The translations under genes were made by a program, and so were the position numbers. Shown piece by piece: positions 8,389 to 18,344 of a stretch of 64,000 nt of DNA (the first letter of the stretch is position 1; each line of letters begins with the position of its first letter). The notes under the pieces were generated by a model. The model searched no databases. It was not told where the DNA came from and was given only the letters and a program-made list of their open reading frames with translations. Source of the DNA: an uncultured Prevotellaceae bacterium (lineage in GTDB: Bacteria; Bacteroidota; Bacteroidia; Bacteroidales; Bacteroidaceae); NCBI GenBank assembly GCA_900315095.1, contig OMXS01000006.1, positions 62,001 to 126,000 on the forward strand, in the 5' to 3' direction.

Positions 8389-8554
8389 CTTTAAGGCGAA
8401 ATATTCATAATTATTAAACATTTGTTATGGTTACGGAGTGAAAGAGAAGGTCTATTAATAAGGCAATTATATAACATTAGCCCTATCCGTAACATCTCTA
8501 TGCTCTAGAATGGGAGAGTCAAGGGTAGGGCTTGTATTTATACGTGAAGCCTCT

Positions 8555-8662
8555 GTCAGGAGATACACCTGAGCATGTTAGGAAGTACTTCTGAGTAGGT
8601 CAGGAGTATATAAGTGAGGTTGTCAGAAGGCACAAGTGAGAGAGTAATTAGGCACTAATCAC
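8555..8662. repeat. Degenerate 22-23 bp tandem repeat array, locus A
   Basis: Five units begin at 8555, 8577, 8599, 8622 and 8644, a period of 22-23 bp, with a weaker sixth before them at about 8533. The consensus read across three loci is GTCAGnAGnACACAAGTGAG plus a 2-3 bp spacer. Units at this locus include GTCAGGAGATACACCTGAG and GTTAGGAAGTACTTCTGAG. It fills the gap downstream of the TonB receptor stop and upstream of the mce promoter. The rest of the gap (8389-8530) shows nothing I can name. Confidence 0.75.
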
Positions 8663-8685
8663 AACCTCAAAAGGCATTATGGGTG

Positions 8686-11043
8686 TTAGAACTCGAATAG
8701 GACACGGCCGTTTATCTGCCTTCCTGTGAGATAGTTCGGGACGGCGTACTGCTGGTTGGTTACATCGGTAATCCAGTAGTAGGAGTTTACATTATTGATG
8801 CCTAGCAGGTTGAGACAGTCGATGCCTATCCAGATGTTCTTGAAGATGATTTTCTTGTTGCGTTTTTCGTTGTCCAGAGCGCGGAAGCTCATACCTATGT
8901 CGGCACGTTTGTATGCCGGCGCGCGGAATGGCATGATGTCGAGGCGTCTGTGTGGAGCTCCAAAGGGCAGTCCGTCGGCATAAGCCAGTTTTAGCGACAT
9001 CTTCCAGCGGTCGGTGCCTGGGAAATAGTCGGTGAAGAAAAGGTTCAGAGCGAATCTCTGGTCGGTAGGCAGCGGTATGCTTTTCCCGTTGAGTTTCATA
9101 CGGGTGTTCATCACGGAGAGTGTCACCCACGAGTCGCTTCCCTCCACGAACTCTCCGTAGAGCTTGAGGTCAAGTCCCATAGCATGTCCGCTGCATTGCT
9201 CGCTGGCGTCGTAGACTATCTTCACGTTGTTCACGGTATAGGGCACGAGGTTGCCAAGCAGTTTGAAGTATGCTTCTGCCGAGAACTTGAACGGTCGGTT
9301 CATCATCTTGAAGCGATAGTCCATTCCCGCTATGAAATGAATTGAGCGCTGGCTCTTTATTTTCTCGTTCAGTGTGGCGTAGGTGATGCCGTTGATAGTG
9401 GTAGTGTCGCGGAGCTCCTTGAAGAATGGTGCCTGGTAGTAGAGTCCTGTGGCGAGTCGGAATGTGACGTCTTGGTTGAATGCTGGCACTATGCCGAGCG
9501 AGACTCTCGGGCTTACGATGCTCTCGCGGTTGAAGTTCCAATGTGAGAAGCGCACTCCGTAGTTCAAGGTGAAGAATGTTTCTCCTGATGCGAACTTATA
9601 TGTGTCTTGAAGGTATGCCTCTACGCGCTGTGCCTTCAGTTCGTTGCGGGCGTTCAGAGAGTAAATCATGTAAAGGTCCTCGCCTGTGTGAGGCACGCTG
9701 TAGCCGCTGGAGTCTCTCATCTCATATTCGCGCGACTTCTCTTCAATCTTCTCGAACTTGAATGTCACTCCCGCTTGTATGTCATGCTTCTTTGTCTTGT
9801 GGTTGAGCATGAGCTTCACGCTTCCCACGGTTGCGTTAAGATAGTTTCGGGCATGTTCCATATAGGTTCCCACGCCGAGGTTCTCGCTGGTCTCCGTTTG
9901 TGTGAGCCAGTATTGTCCCTGAATGTCGTAGGTTTCCTGTTCGCGAGTCTTGAATGCCGAACCTATGAGCGAGAGTTTTGTTTTCTCTCCGAAGTTGCGA
10001 GTGATGCTCAGCGAGCCGAAGAATGTGCGGAAGAGGTCCTTCTCCTTGCCGTCGAAATACACCTTGAAAGACTTGACATTCTCCATCGTTCCGAAGTTTG
10101 TCTCGCGGTCTTCTGGCTCGAAGTTGTAGTGGTTGTCAGAGATGTTCCCGATGAAGTCGATGGCCCATCGCTTATTTGGCTGGTAACTCAGATATGTCTG
10201 GTAGTCTATGAATGTAGGGTTGTATTCTCCCTTCGTCTCGAGCGAGCCAAGTAGATACTTGTTGGTCTTGTATCTCACGCCGTTGCTCCATGAGAATTTC
10301 TTTGTGCTGAAACCTACGTATGCGCTTGCTCCAAGCAGACTTGCTGCTACCGATGCCTCAAATTTCTTAGGACGTTTGTATGTGATGTCGAGTGCTGACG
10401 ACATCTTGTCGCCGTATTTCGCCTCGTAGCCGCCAGTTGAGAACCCAATCTTTTCAACCATATCGCCATTGATGATTGAGAGTCCCTCCTGCTGTCCGCT
10501 GCGCACGAGGAAAGGTCGGTACACCTCAACATTGTTAATGTATACGGAGTTCTCGTCGAAACTACCGCCTCGCACATTATATTGAGATGACAGCTCGCTA
10601 TGAGTGCTCACGCCTGCCTGCTGCTGAATCAGTTCTTCCACCTTGTTGCCTGAGGCCGATGGCGTATTGCTCATCTGCTTGGTGTCTATCTCCTGAGTGG
10701 TGCCAGTCTGTCGTCGCTGCTCGGTGATAACCACCTCGTCGAGAAGACCGGCATCGAAGAGTTGCACCTGAAGAGTCATCTTGCCCTTAGGGCGGCGCAG
10801 CACGCGCGTCTTGGTCTTGTATCCTATCATGGAGAAGCGTACCTCGACTGAGTCGGCTGACTGCAGTTGCATGGAGAATTCTCCGTTGAGGTTGGTCATC
10901 GTGAGTTTGCCCTGGCTCACCACCGAAGCCAGTTCCACAGGATTGTTCTCCCGGTCGGTAACACGTCCTTGAAGAGTGAACGACTGGGCGAACAGCGTCA
11001 TAGAGATGACTGCAAATATGAGGGTTGCAAATATTCTTTTCAT
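8686..11043 (-). CDS. TonB-dependent outer membrane receptor
   Basis: Outer-membrane receptor of 785 residues. A signal peptide (MKRIFATLIFAVISMTLFAQ) is followed by a carboxypeptidase-regulatory-like beta-sandwich (residues ~22-105, FTLQGRVTDRENNPVELASV). A plug domain comes next (~110-225) with YNVRGGSFDENSVYINNVEV, and then the 22-strand barrel, ending in an aromatic residue (GRVLFEF) as expected for BAM recognition. There is no SusD partner nearby, so it is not a typical glycan SusC. The substrate cannot be told from sequence; siderophore, cofactor or peptide are all possible. It stands alone, with repeat array A after it and tamB upstream. Confidence 0.88.
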   Translation of the reverse strand: MKRIFATLIFAVISMTLFAQSFTLQGRVTDRENNPVELASVVSQGKLTMTNLNGEFSMQLQSADSVEVRFSMIGYKTKTRVLRRPKGKMTLQVQLFDAGLLDEVVITEQRRQTGTTQEIDTKQMSNTPSASGNKVEELIQQQAGVSTHSELSSQYNVRGGSFDENSVYINNVEVYRPFLVRSGQQEGLSIINGDMVEKIGFSTGGYEAKYGDKMSSALDITYKRPKKFEASVAASLLGASAYVGFSTKKFSWSNGVRYKTNKYLLGSLETKGEYNPTFIDYQTYLSYQPNKRWAIDFIGNISDNHYNFEPEDRETNFGTMENVKSFKVYFDGKEKDLFRTFFGSLSITRNFGEKTKLSLIGSAFKTREQETYDIQGQYWLTQTETSENLGVGTYMEHARNYLNATVGSVKLMLNHKTKKHDIQAGVTFKFEKIEEKSREYEMRDSSGYSVPHTGEDLYMIYSLNARNELKAQRVEAYLQDTYKFASGETFFTLNYGVRFSHWNFNRESIVSPRVSLGIVPAFNQDVTFRLATGLYYQAPFFKELRDTTTINGITYATLNEKIKSQRSIHFIAGMDYRFKMMNRPFKFSAEAYFKLLGNLVPYTVNNVKIVYDASEQCSGHAMGLDLKLYGEFVEGSDSWVTLSVMNTRMKLNGKSIPLPTDQRFALNLFFTDYFPGTDRWKMSLKLAYADGLPFGAPHRRLDIMPFRAPAYKRADIGMSFRALDNEKRNKKIIFKNIWIGIDCLNLLGINNVNSYYWITDVTNQQYAVPNYLTGRQINGRVLFEF

Positions 11044-11165
11044 CTTAATTATAACGTCGTTCGTACGATATTATTGCAAAAGAGAAGAAAAATATAGGGT
11101 TTATAAAATCTAGATTGTCTAGAAAAACTTGAAAGTCTAGAACTTATCTGCATAGACCGAAGTCG

Positions 11166-14100
11166 CTATCTGTCTTGAACAATAGAGTCGACAGGCTCCA
11201 CTTTTGTTTGTGCCTTCTTCTTTTTCTTTATTCCGAAGAGGTCGGGCAGGGTAGTGAAGTCTTTTTGAATGATAAATCCCACGCCCTGGGTGGTAAGGCT
11301 GTTGCGAGTGAAGTAGCGGTCGTTGGTTTGGTTATACACCCTCACGGCAAAGTTGCCGTTAGGGAAGAGCAGGTAGCGGATGTCGAAGTCGCCGATGAAT
11401 GATGTTGTAGCATTTGCATTGTCGCGATATCCGAATTGACCGTTGATAAGCAGACGGTTGTTTAGTAGTCTGCCTGAAAGTATTCCTTCGTACTCTGCGT
11501 TGTTGAATCCTTCGTCACCTGTACTTATGTTTGCTCCGAAGTTCCAGTTGGAGTTGTTCACCACATTGCTCAGCACGGTGTTTATCTGCTGTGTTATGGT
11601 TCCACTCAGAATGCTCTGCATGGCCAGAGATGTCTGGCTCTGTTGTGCATCGGCGGAGTTGGATCCCGACTGAGAATAGAAACGTCCAATAGAGAGTAGG
11701 TAGATTACTTGTTGGTTAAGTTCCTCCTCGCTGTTGATAAGCGAACGCACCATCTGCTTCGCATCTTCGTTTACCGTTGGCATGTCGAAGTCGAAGTCAA
11801 GATGCGGGTCGTTAGGCGTTCCTGATATGTTCATGATGCAATCCACCCTCACGTTGTTAGAGAAACTTTTGCCCAACTGCAGGTCTGAGAGGGGCACTCC
11901 GTTTACTGTGTATTGTGCCTTCAAGTTAAGCGCGGCGTTGTATGGGTCGCCTCCGAAGACTATCGTTCCTCCACTCTTGAAGAAGAAGTCTTTCTTTATT
12001 ACATTTTGTATGGTGAGTCCGTAAGTTCCGTGGTCTATCTGGTAGTTACCGAACATCTGGAATCCTCCCTTGTTGTGGAACATCGCACGAAGGTTGCCGT
12101 TGCCGTAAAGCGTAATCATGTCGCCCGTGGTGTTGTCCATGAGTAGTTTCAGAGCGGCATCTGTAGTGGCATTGATGTGGAAGTTCATCCTTATATCCGA
12201 ACGGAACTTGTTCTTTTCCTCGTCTTCTCCGTCTATAACGGTAGAGTCCTTGTCGTGTTTTACCCATTCTATGAAGTCTGTGTTAGAAATGGCATCGGGC
12301 GCTGCAGCATTATACTCAAAGAAAGAACCTTTTTGTGGCGTTATGTCGATGTCGAAGATTGTTTCGCCACTTCTTCCAGTTATGTCGCAGGTGCCTGTGG
12401 CATAGACGGTGCCGAAGAAAGTACTTTCCCCGAAGTCATGGAAATCGAAGGCTAACAGGTTGTTTGCCGCCACGTTTATGTCGTAAATCCATTGGGACAA
12501 GTTATGGTGTCTAACGGCGCCGTTCAGAATGCCGATGTTGCCGTCACGGTCGGTAAGCGAGTCGGTATTAAGAATTATTATGTCAGGACGCATAACGACA
12601 GGACAGTTGCGCATGGTGTAGACGGTATTCAAGGCAGGTATCTTTACGTCGCCGTCCACATTGATGTCGCCCTCCATATTGATGGCTTTTAGGGGCCCGA
12701 AGATGTGCACATTGCCGTTTGCAGATGCTTGTACGTTGTCAAGGAACGAGCCACAAAGTCCCTCCATAAATTCTGCACTTGTGCCCAAGGCCTTTATCCT
12801 AAGGTCAAGATGCTTCTTTGCTGGCGACACATAACCGTTAATGAGCGTCTGGCACAAAGGTCCGTCATCTGCTCTTGCATTAATGTTTATCTGTTTCGAC
12901 TGGTTGTCGTAATCAACAAGTGCCTTTAGCGTTCCCATGCGTCCCTGCTCGAAAGTGAAGTCGCGAACCGTGACATCTCCTCGAAGTTCCGGCTCGCCGA
13001 ATATAGAAGACACAATAGCCTTTCCAGACACGAATCCATCAAAGTCGACAGAATGGAAATTCAACATATCAAGCACATATTTGGCGTTTACATCATGAAG
13101 GTTGACCACTAGCGAGTCAGCACTTGAGCGTGTTGCCAGACCGTTGATATTGACATGCTGGTTGCCATGATTCACGGAGAAATTGGATATTTCGAGGCGG
13201 TTGCTTGAATACTTCACGTTCGCAGGGTCGACATTCCATATGGTGTCGCCCACAACGACTGTTGAAGGCAGAATGGTGATATCAGCCGATGTCTTGCCTC
13301 CTTCATCTGCGGCGAAGGTGGCATCGGAGTTCAGACTTCCCGAGAATCGGTTAGGCATGTGGTTATCCCACCCGATGTTAGAGAGCAGGCGGTCGTTTAT
13401 CGCTGATGCATTAATTATTAGAGATGTGGTGTGACCGTTGCCCATTATCTTGTCTGCTGATGCATCAGCTTTCAGAGCTCCGTTCTCATCTGTAAAAAGT
13501 TTCATGGACAGGTTTCTGTATGGAGCATCGTCGTATAAGAACTGAGGTGCATCGAGTGTGAGATCTACCAGTTCACGGCTTTGGTCAACTGTGCCTTTCA
13601 GGCTTATCGGCTCTTGCGTGAAGAGCGGAATATCTGCAAACTCCTGTAGAATTGAGGCATCACGCAGTCTTGCATCAATGGTGAACATGTCGTTGCTTTT
13701 TGCAGATGCAGTCTTAGGTAGTCCTGGCAGAGAGGGCAACCTTGTGGCGATAAGGCGAGTGATTGTTGAAGGCAGAGAAGAGACACGATACTGTCCGTCG
13801 ATGTTCACCTGCCCGAAGTCTCCGTACAACTGCACGTGCCGGTCGCTTATGTTGCCGTCGCAATTGATTGTCACATTTTTAATTCTATACACGCTGTCGG
13901 CAGACGATTCCATTCTGAATTCGTCGAGAGTCAGATTGCCTATAGCGGTGTCAATCGAATTGCCGCTGAAGTTTCCTTTTATGTTTCCGCTGAATGATGT
14001 TCCCTGCCATTTGTTTGTAAGTCCAAGAGCATTAGGGTTCAAGCGTTTTATGTTGAGTGTCAGGTTGTTGACATGATTTTGTGCAACCTCTCCTTCAGCA

Positions 14101-15581
14101 TCGAAAGAGACATTGGGGTCGTCTATTGAGAGCTTTCCTTTTAGAACATCTGCAATCATCGAACCGTTAACGTCTATGTCGCGGTAGGTATATCCGTTGT
14201 AGAACAAACGGTTGATTTTTCCCACAGCATTTATGTCTGGGTTACGCCCTTGATGCAGGTGACCGTCAATATCTATGGTGGTGGCGACATCGCCAAGTTG
14301 TTCGTTGTTGAGCAGTCGCCCGAGGTCAATACCGTCGGTATTAATTTTTGCTCCAAAGGCATTATTGCCGTATGAACCGTTGACTGCCACATTACCCACA
14401 TTAGAGGTGAGTTTTCCCGCAACGGAATATTCTGAGTTATGGTTCGATATGGTGCCAATGTATCCGAAGTCGCCTATTCGTTCTACTATAGAAGGCATCG
14501 TGATATCCTCGCCCTTCATCACTTCGCCAATGCTCTCGATATAGTTCTCGTTGATACGTAAGTATTTCACGTCTGCCATCCAGTCTTTGAACGTCGGGAA
14601 GTCATATATGCTGCCGTTGGCAAAGAGGCTCATCTCGCCTCCTTGGTCCTTTATGGATAGGTCGTTGACCACGAGGTTCTCTCCGTGGCAGTTGGCGTTG
14701 AAAGCAATATCTATAGGGCGGCTGATGTCTCGAAGGTTGGGCGAGAAGGCGGCAAGGTCAGAGAGTCCTATGTGAGAGTCGGCCATTGAGGTGCTGAAGT
14801 CTAATGTTTTCAACAAAGGCTTGTCGCTCTCGGTGTCATATTTTAATTTCGTCTCTCCAAGCGCGATTTGTGAGCTTGGCATTTTCAGCAGGAAATCGCT
14901 TAGAGTGGCATTGCTCTTGGTGGCCTTAGCCTTAAACGTTAGAGAAGATATTTCAAGTCCTGACTTTTCCTTTAATGAAAGTTTCTTAAGATACAGGTTT
15001 AGAGAGTCTTGCGTAAGTTTATGAAGTACGATATGAGAACTGATATCGGATACTTGCAAATGCTTTGGGGAGAACTTTCCCGGCACTACTGGAGCGTCCT
15101 TTTGGTCGTAACAGATGAGCCCGTTCCTTATAATTAACGAACCGATGTGAAGGTTCAGTTGCGATGGTTCTTTCTTTTCTTTAGAAGCGAGAGAGTCGAG
15201 AATGAACTGGAAGTTGAAAGGAGCGTTGGCGCTGTCCTTGCTTAAGTACGCTTTTAAACCAAACAACTGAGCAGAGGTAATGGATACATTTCCCTTTATT
15301 GCATCAAAAACATCAAATTTGGCAGACACGCGTGAGGAAGCAAGTAAAAGACTGTCTTTTTGGTCGAAGATGCTGACGTCGTCGATGATTATCCTATTAA
15401 AGAACCCGACATCCACTTTTCCTATCTCGACCCTTGAGTTAATCTTTTTCCCAATGGCGTCACTTGTCCATCCTCCTATTGCTTTCTGTACAGGCGGAAG
15501 GTTGAGCATCAGGATAATGGCAGCATAAAGCGCCACCAACGACCATAGGATGATATTTATTGTTTTTCGAAGTTTCTTCAT
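11166..15581 (-). CDS. tamB: Translocation and assembly module protein TamB (DUF490)
   Basis: A long envelope-spanning protein of 1471 residues. It begins with an inner-membrane anchor (residues ~7-26, INIILWSLVALYAAIILML), then extended beta-repeat regions of AsmA/TamB type. The C-terminal DUF490 region contains NTDSLTDRDGNI, QYTVNGVPLSDLQLG and GTPNDPHLDFDFDMP. TamB-like proteins act with outer-membrane BamA-type partners in outer-membrane protein insertion and phospholipid transport. The reading frame stays open a further 178 codons upstream, into nqrA on the other strand. I therefore chose ATG at 15581 (MKKLRKTINI), just before the membrane anchor; ATG at 15602 is a second candidate. It is divergent from nqrA. 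Confidence 0.9.
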   Translation of the reverse strand: MKKLRKTINIILWSLVALYAAIILMLNLPPVQKAIGGWTSDAIGKKINSRVEIGKVDVGFFNRIIIDDVSIFDQKDSLLLASSRVSAKFDVFDAIKGNVSITSAQLFGLKAYLSKDSANAPFNFQFILDSLASKEKKEPSQLNLHIGSLIIRNGLICYDQKDAPVVPGKFSPKHLQVSDISSHIVLHKLTQDSLNLYLKKLSLKEKSGLEISSLTFKAKATKSNATLSDFLLKMPSSQIALGETKLKYDTESDKPLLKTLDFSTSMADSHIGLSDLAAFSPNLRDISRPIDIAFNANCHGENLVVNDLSIKDQGGEMSLFANGSIYDFPTFKDWMADVKYLRINENYIESIGEVMKGEDITMPSIVERIGDFGYIGTISNHNSEYSVAGKLTSNVGNVAVNGSYGNNAFGAKINTDGIDLGRLLNNEQLGDVATTIDIDGHLHQGRNPDINAVGKINRLFYNGYTYRDIDVNGSMIADVLKGKLSIDDPNVSFDAEGEVAQNHVNNLTLNIKRLNPNALGLTNKWQGTSFSGNIKGNFSGNSIDTAIGNLTLDEFRMESSADSVYRIKNVTINCDGNISDRHVQLYGDFGQVNIDGQYRVSSLPSTITRLIATRLPSLPGLPKTASAKSNDMFTIDARLRDASILQEFADIPLFTQEPISLKGTVDQSRELVDLTLDAPQFLYDDAPYRNLSMKLFTDENGALKADASADKIMGNGHTTSLIINASAINDRLLSNIGWDNHMPNRFSGSLNSDATFAADEGGKTSADITILPSTVVVGDTIWNVDPANVKYSSNRLEISNFSVNHGNQHVNINGLATRSSADSLVVNLHDVNAKYVLDMLNFHSVDFDGFVSGKAIVSSIFGEPELRGDVTVRDFTFEQGRMGTLKALVDYDNQSKQININARADDGPLCQTLINGYVSPAKKHLDLRIKALGTSAEFMEGLCGSFLDNVQASANGNVHIFGPLKAINMEGDINVDGDVKIPALNTVYTMRNCPVVMRPDIIILNTDSLTDRDGNIGILNGAVRHHNLSQWIYDINVAANNLLAFDFHDFGESTFFGTVYATGTCDITGRSGETIFDIDITPQKGSFFEYNAAAPDAISNTDFIEWVKHDKDSTVIDGEDEEKNKFRSDIRMNFHINATTDAALKLLMDNTTGDMITLYGNGNLRAMFHNKGGFQMFGNYQIDHGTYGLTIQNVIKKDFFFKSGGTIVFGGDPYNAALNLKAQYTVNGVPLSDLQLGKSFSNNVRVDCIMNISGTPNDPHLDFDFDMPTVNEDAKQMVRSLINSEEELNQQVIYLLSIGRFYSQSGSNSADAQQSQTSLAMQSILSGTITQQINTVLSNVVNNSNWNFGANISTGDEGFNNAEYEGILSGRLLNNRLLINGQFGYRDNANATTSFIGDFDIRYLLFPNGNFAVRVYNQTNDRYFTRNSLTTQGVGFIIQKDFTTLPDLFGIKKKKKAQTKVEPVDSIVQDR

Positions 15582-15638
15582 TGCCACACTTGCCAACCCC
15601 ATGTTACAAAACACGAAGCATTTGGCTGTATTTGGCTG

Positions 15639-15646
15639 CAAAATTA
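15639..15646 (-). promoter_or_regulatory. -7 promoter element for tamB
   Basis: Minus-strand TAATTTTG, a perfect match to TAnnTTTG, 57 bp upstream of the chosen tamB ATG. No -33 element is clear, so confidence is modest. Confidence 0.4.
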
Positions 15647-15710
15647 CAAGAAAAAGTCGGCAATATGGCATTTTGTTGTGTTTTTTATTATCAAAAACAA
15701 AAAAAAGTGT

Positions 15711-15718
15711 TATTTTTG
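15711..15718 (+). promoter_or_regulatory. -7 promoter element for the nqr operon
   Basis: TATTTTTG, a perfect match to TAnnTTTG, 56 bp before the nqrA ATG in an AT-rich divergent spacer shared with tamB. A -33 TTTG at standard spacing is not visible. Confidence 0.45.
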
Positions 15719-15774
15719 CAGTCAGTTTTATATTTAGCATACAACATCTAATCATAACAATAAGTAGAAATCTT

Positions 15775-17124
15775 ATGGCAAATGTAATTAAGTTACGAAA
15801 GGGCTTAGACATTAACCTTAAGGGCAAAGCACAGGAGAAACTTGTGAATGCAGGGCTGAGCGAAGACATCGCTTTGGTTCCAGACGGCTTCGTGGGTATG
15901 ACTCCTAAGGTGGTTGTCAAAGAGGGAGATGTCGTAAAAGCCGGAGATGCTTTGTTTGTCAACAAGCACTTCCCTGAGGTGAAGTTTGCTTCGCCTGTAA
16001 GTGGCTCGATTGAGGCTATTGTTAGAGGCGACCGCCGCAAGGTGCTTGCCGTGAAAATCAAGGCCGATAAAGAGCAGCAGTACGTGGATTTCGGTAAGAA
16101 AGACGTTTCGGGCATCGATGGCGATGCAGTCGTTGCCAGTCTTCTTGAGGCAGGTTTGTTTGGTTATATCAACCAGCTGCCTTACGCCATTTCTGCCAAT
16201 CCTTCACAAAAGCCGAAGGCAATCTTCGTGAGTGCTTTGAGAGACATGCCTCTGGCATCCGACTTCGAGTTTGAGCTCAAAGGCAACGAGAGCGATTTCC
16301 AGACAGGTCTTACTGCTCTGTCGCGTATTGCAAAGACTTATCTCGGAATTGGCATCAACCAGTCGGCAAATGCGTTGACACAGGCTAAAGACGTTGAGAT
16401 AAACGTTTTCGACGGTCCTTGTCCGGCAGGTAATGTGGGAGTTCAGGTAAATAATATCGACCCTGTAAACAAGGGTGAGGTTGTTTGGACAGTAGACCCC
16501 ACCTCTGTTATTTTCTTCGGCAGGCTTTTCAATACTGGTCATGTTGATTTGAGACGTATTGTTGCAGTAGCCGGTTCAATGGTAAAAGAACCGCAGTATG
16601 TAGAAACGATAGTTGGAACACGTATCTCTGACATCATCAAAGATGGTCTTTTAGATGACAGAAAGCCACGTCTGATACGTGGAAACGTGCTTACTGGCAA
16701 ACCCGTTAGCAAAGACGATTATCTCGACGGACATACAAGTGAACTTACTGCCATACCAGAGGGCGACGATACCGACGAGATGCTCGGATGGATAATGCCT
16801 CGCATGAAGCAGTTCTCTAAGAACAGGAGTTACTTCTCTTGGCTCATGGGCAAGAAAGAATTTGATGTTGACTGCCGCGTGAAAGGTGGCGAGCGCCACA
16901 TGATAATGAGCGGCGAATACGACTCTGTGCTTCCTATGGACATCTATGGCGAGTATCTCATTAAGGCAATTCTCGCAGGAGATATCGACCGCATGGAGCA
17001 ACTTGGCATCTATGAGGTTTCTCCAGAAGATTTCGCTGTGGCAGAATTCGTTGACAGTTCAAAACTTGAATTACAGAAAATCGTTCGCGAAGGACTCGAC
17101 ATGCTTCGCAAGGAGAACGCATAG
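15775..17124 (+). CDS. nqrA: Na+-translocating NADH:quinone reductase subunit A
   Basis: Peripheral cytoplasmic subunit of Na+-NQR, 449 residues. It starts MANVIKLRKGLDINLKGKA, the standard NqrA N-terminus, and has the GFVGMTPKVVVKEGDVVKAG segment and the FDGPCPAGNVGVQV motif near residue 215. NqrA has been linked to quinone binding in the Vibrio complex. I set the start at 15775 because the 75 upstream codons of the open frame cover the promoter and the start of tamB. First gene of a complete nqrABCDEF operon. Confidence 0.96.
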   Translation: MANVIKLRKGLDINLKGKAQEKLVNAGLSEDIALVPDGFVGMTPKVVVKEGDVVKAGDALFVNKHFPEVKFASPVSGSIEAIVRGDRRKVLAVKIKADKEQQYVDFGKKDVSGIDGDAVVASLLEAGLFGYINQLPYAISANPSQKPKAIFVSALRDMPLASDFEFELKGNESDFQTGLTALSRIAKTYLGIGINQSANALTQAKDVEINVFDGPCPAGNVGVQVNNIDPVNKGEVVWTVDPTSVIFFGRLFNTGHVDLRRIVAVAGSMVKEPQYVETIVGTRISDIIKDGLLDDRKPRLIRGNVLTGKPVSKDDYLDGHTSELTAIPEGDDTDEMLGWIMPRMKQFSKNRSYFSWLMGKKEFDVDCRVKGGERHMIMSGEYDSVLPMDIYGEYLIKAILAGDIDRMEQLGIYEVSPEDFAVAEFVDSSKLELQKIVREGLDMLRKENA

Positions 17125-17162
17125 TGAAGTTTGACAATCATTCTTATTAAGAATTAAATATT

Positions 17163-18329
17163 ATGAGTTTAAGAAATTATCTGAACAAAATAAAACCGAA
17201 CTTCGAGAAAGAGGGTAAGTTGCACGCTTTCAGAAGCGTGTTCGACGGCTTCGAGACCTTCCTCTATGTGCCTAACAGCACGTCGAAGAGCGGTTCTAAC
17301 ATTCATGATGCAATCGACTCTAAGCGCATCATGAGTTTTGTCGTGATAGCCCTCATGCCTGCTTTGCTCTTCGGTATGTATAACATCGGCTATCAGAATT
17401 ATGCGGCGGCAGGAAAACTTGCAGAGGCAACGTTCTGCTCGATGTTCTGCTACGGATTCCTTGCCGTACTCCCTAAACTGCTTGTGAGCTATATCGTTGG
17501 ACTTGGTATCGAGTTCATCTGGGCTCAATGGAAAGGCGAGGAGATACAAGAGGGATATCTTGTCAGCGGTATCATCATTCCGTTGATTATCCCTGTTAAC
17601 TGTCCACTATGGATGCTTGCACTTGCCGTTGGCTTTGCTGTGATTTTCGCTAAGGAAATATTCGGCGGTACAGGTATGAACATATTTAATGTGGCTGTTG
17701 CAGCTCGTATGTTCCTCTTCTTCTCTTACCCGTCACAGATGACAGGCGACAAGGCTTGGATTGCCAACGACACCATCTTTGGACTCGGAAACAAACTTGC
17801 CGACGGCGTTTCTGGCGCCACACCTTTAGGTGAGATAGGGCAGGGCATTACTCCCGATGCAAGTGTTATGGACATGATTCTTGGATTCATCCCCGGAAGT
17901 ATTGGTGAGACAAGTGTTGTTGCTATTGCTATTGGTGCCGTTATACTGTTGTGGACGGGCATCGCTTCTTGGCGCACCATGCTGAGCGTATTCGTGGGTG
18001 GTGCTGTACTGGCTATCATCTTCGAGCAGACAGGTAGCTATACTATTGGTTGCCAAACCGTACCTTGGTGGCACCACTTCGTGATGGGTGGTTTCGCTTT
18101 CGGTGCTGTATTTATGGCAACCGACCCTGTTACCTCTTGTCGCACGAATACAGGTCAGTACATCTACGGTTTCCTCATTGGTGCTATGGCTATCATCGTC
18201 CGCGTTATGAATCCTGGTTATCCAGAGGGTATGATGCTCGCCATCTTCTTCGGTAATATGTTTGCACCTCTGATCGACTATTGTATCGTTCAGAGGAACA
18301 TTTCAAAACGCTTGAAACGTGCTAAATAA
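17163..18329 (+). CDS. nqrB: Na+-translocating NADH:quinone reductase subunit B
   Basis: Integral membrane subunit of 388 residues with about ten hydrophobic segments, the Na+ channel-forming subunit in known structures. It carries covalently bound FMN on the threonine of the DGVSGAT motif (around residue 220), which matches the ApbE flavinyl-transferase site Dxx(S/T)GAT. The N-terminus (SLRNYLNKIKPNFEKEGKLH) and the end FAPLIDYCIVQRNISKRLKR fit the family. It starts 38 bp after nqrA and is followed closely by nqrC. Confidence 0.97.
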   Translation: MSLRNYLNKIKPNFEKEGKLHAFRSVFDGFETFLYVPNSTSKSGSNIHDAIDSKRIMSFVVIALMPALLFGMYNIGYQNYAAAGKLAEATFCSMFCYGFLAVLPKLLVSYIVGLGIEFIWAQWKGEEIQEGYLVSGIIIPLIIPVNCPLWMLALAVGFAVIFAKEIFGGTGMNIFNVAVAARMFLFFSYPSQMTGDKAWIANDTIFGLGNKLADGVSGATPLGEIGQGITPDASVMDMILGFIPGSIGETSVVAIAIGAVILLWTGIASWRTMLSVFVGGAVLAIIFEQTGSYTIGCQTVPWWHHFVMGGFAFGAVFMATDPVTSCRTNTGQYIYGFLIGAMAIIVRVMNPGYPEGMMLAIFFGNMFAPLIDYCIVQRNISKRLKRAK

Positions 18330-18330
18330 A

Positions 18331-18336
18331 GGAGGA
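18331..18336 (+). promoter_or_regulatory. Shine-Dalgarno sequence of nqrC
   Basis: GGAGGA, 8 bp before the nqrC ATG at 18345. Such perfect sites are uncommon in Bacteroidetes, where most genes in this window lack one. Confidence 0.6.
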
Positions 18337-18344
18337 CAAGAGTT

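Noticed and set aside
9607-10254. Plus-strand open frame of 215 codons
   Set aside because: Antisense to the TonB-dependent receptor; no family resemblance.
15582-16115. Longer tamB start with 178 extra codons
   Set aside because: The extra part overlaps the divergent nqrA coding region and the shared promoter region; the membrane anchor begins at 15581.
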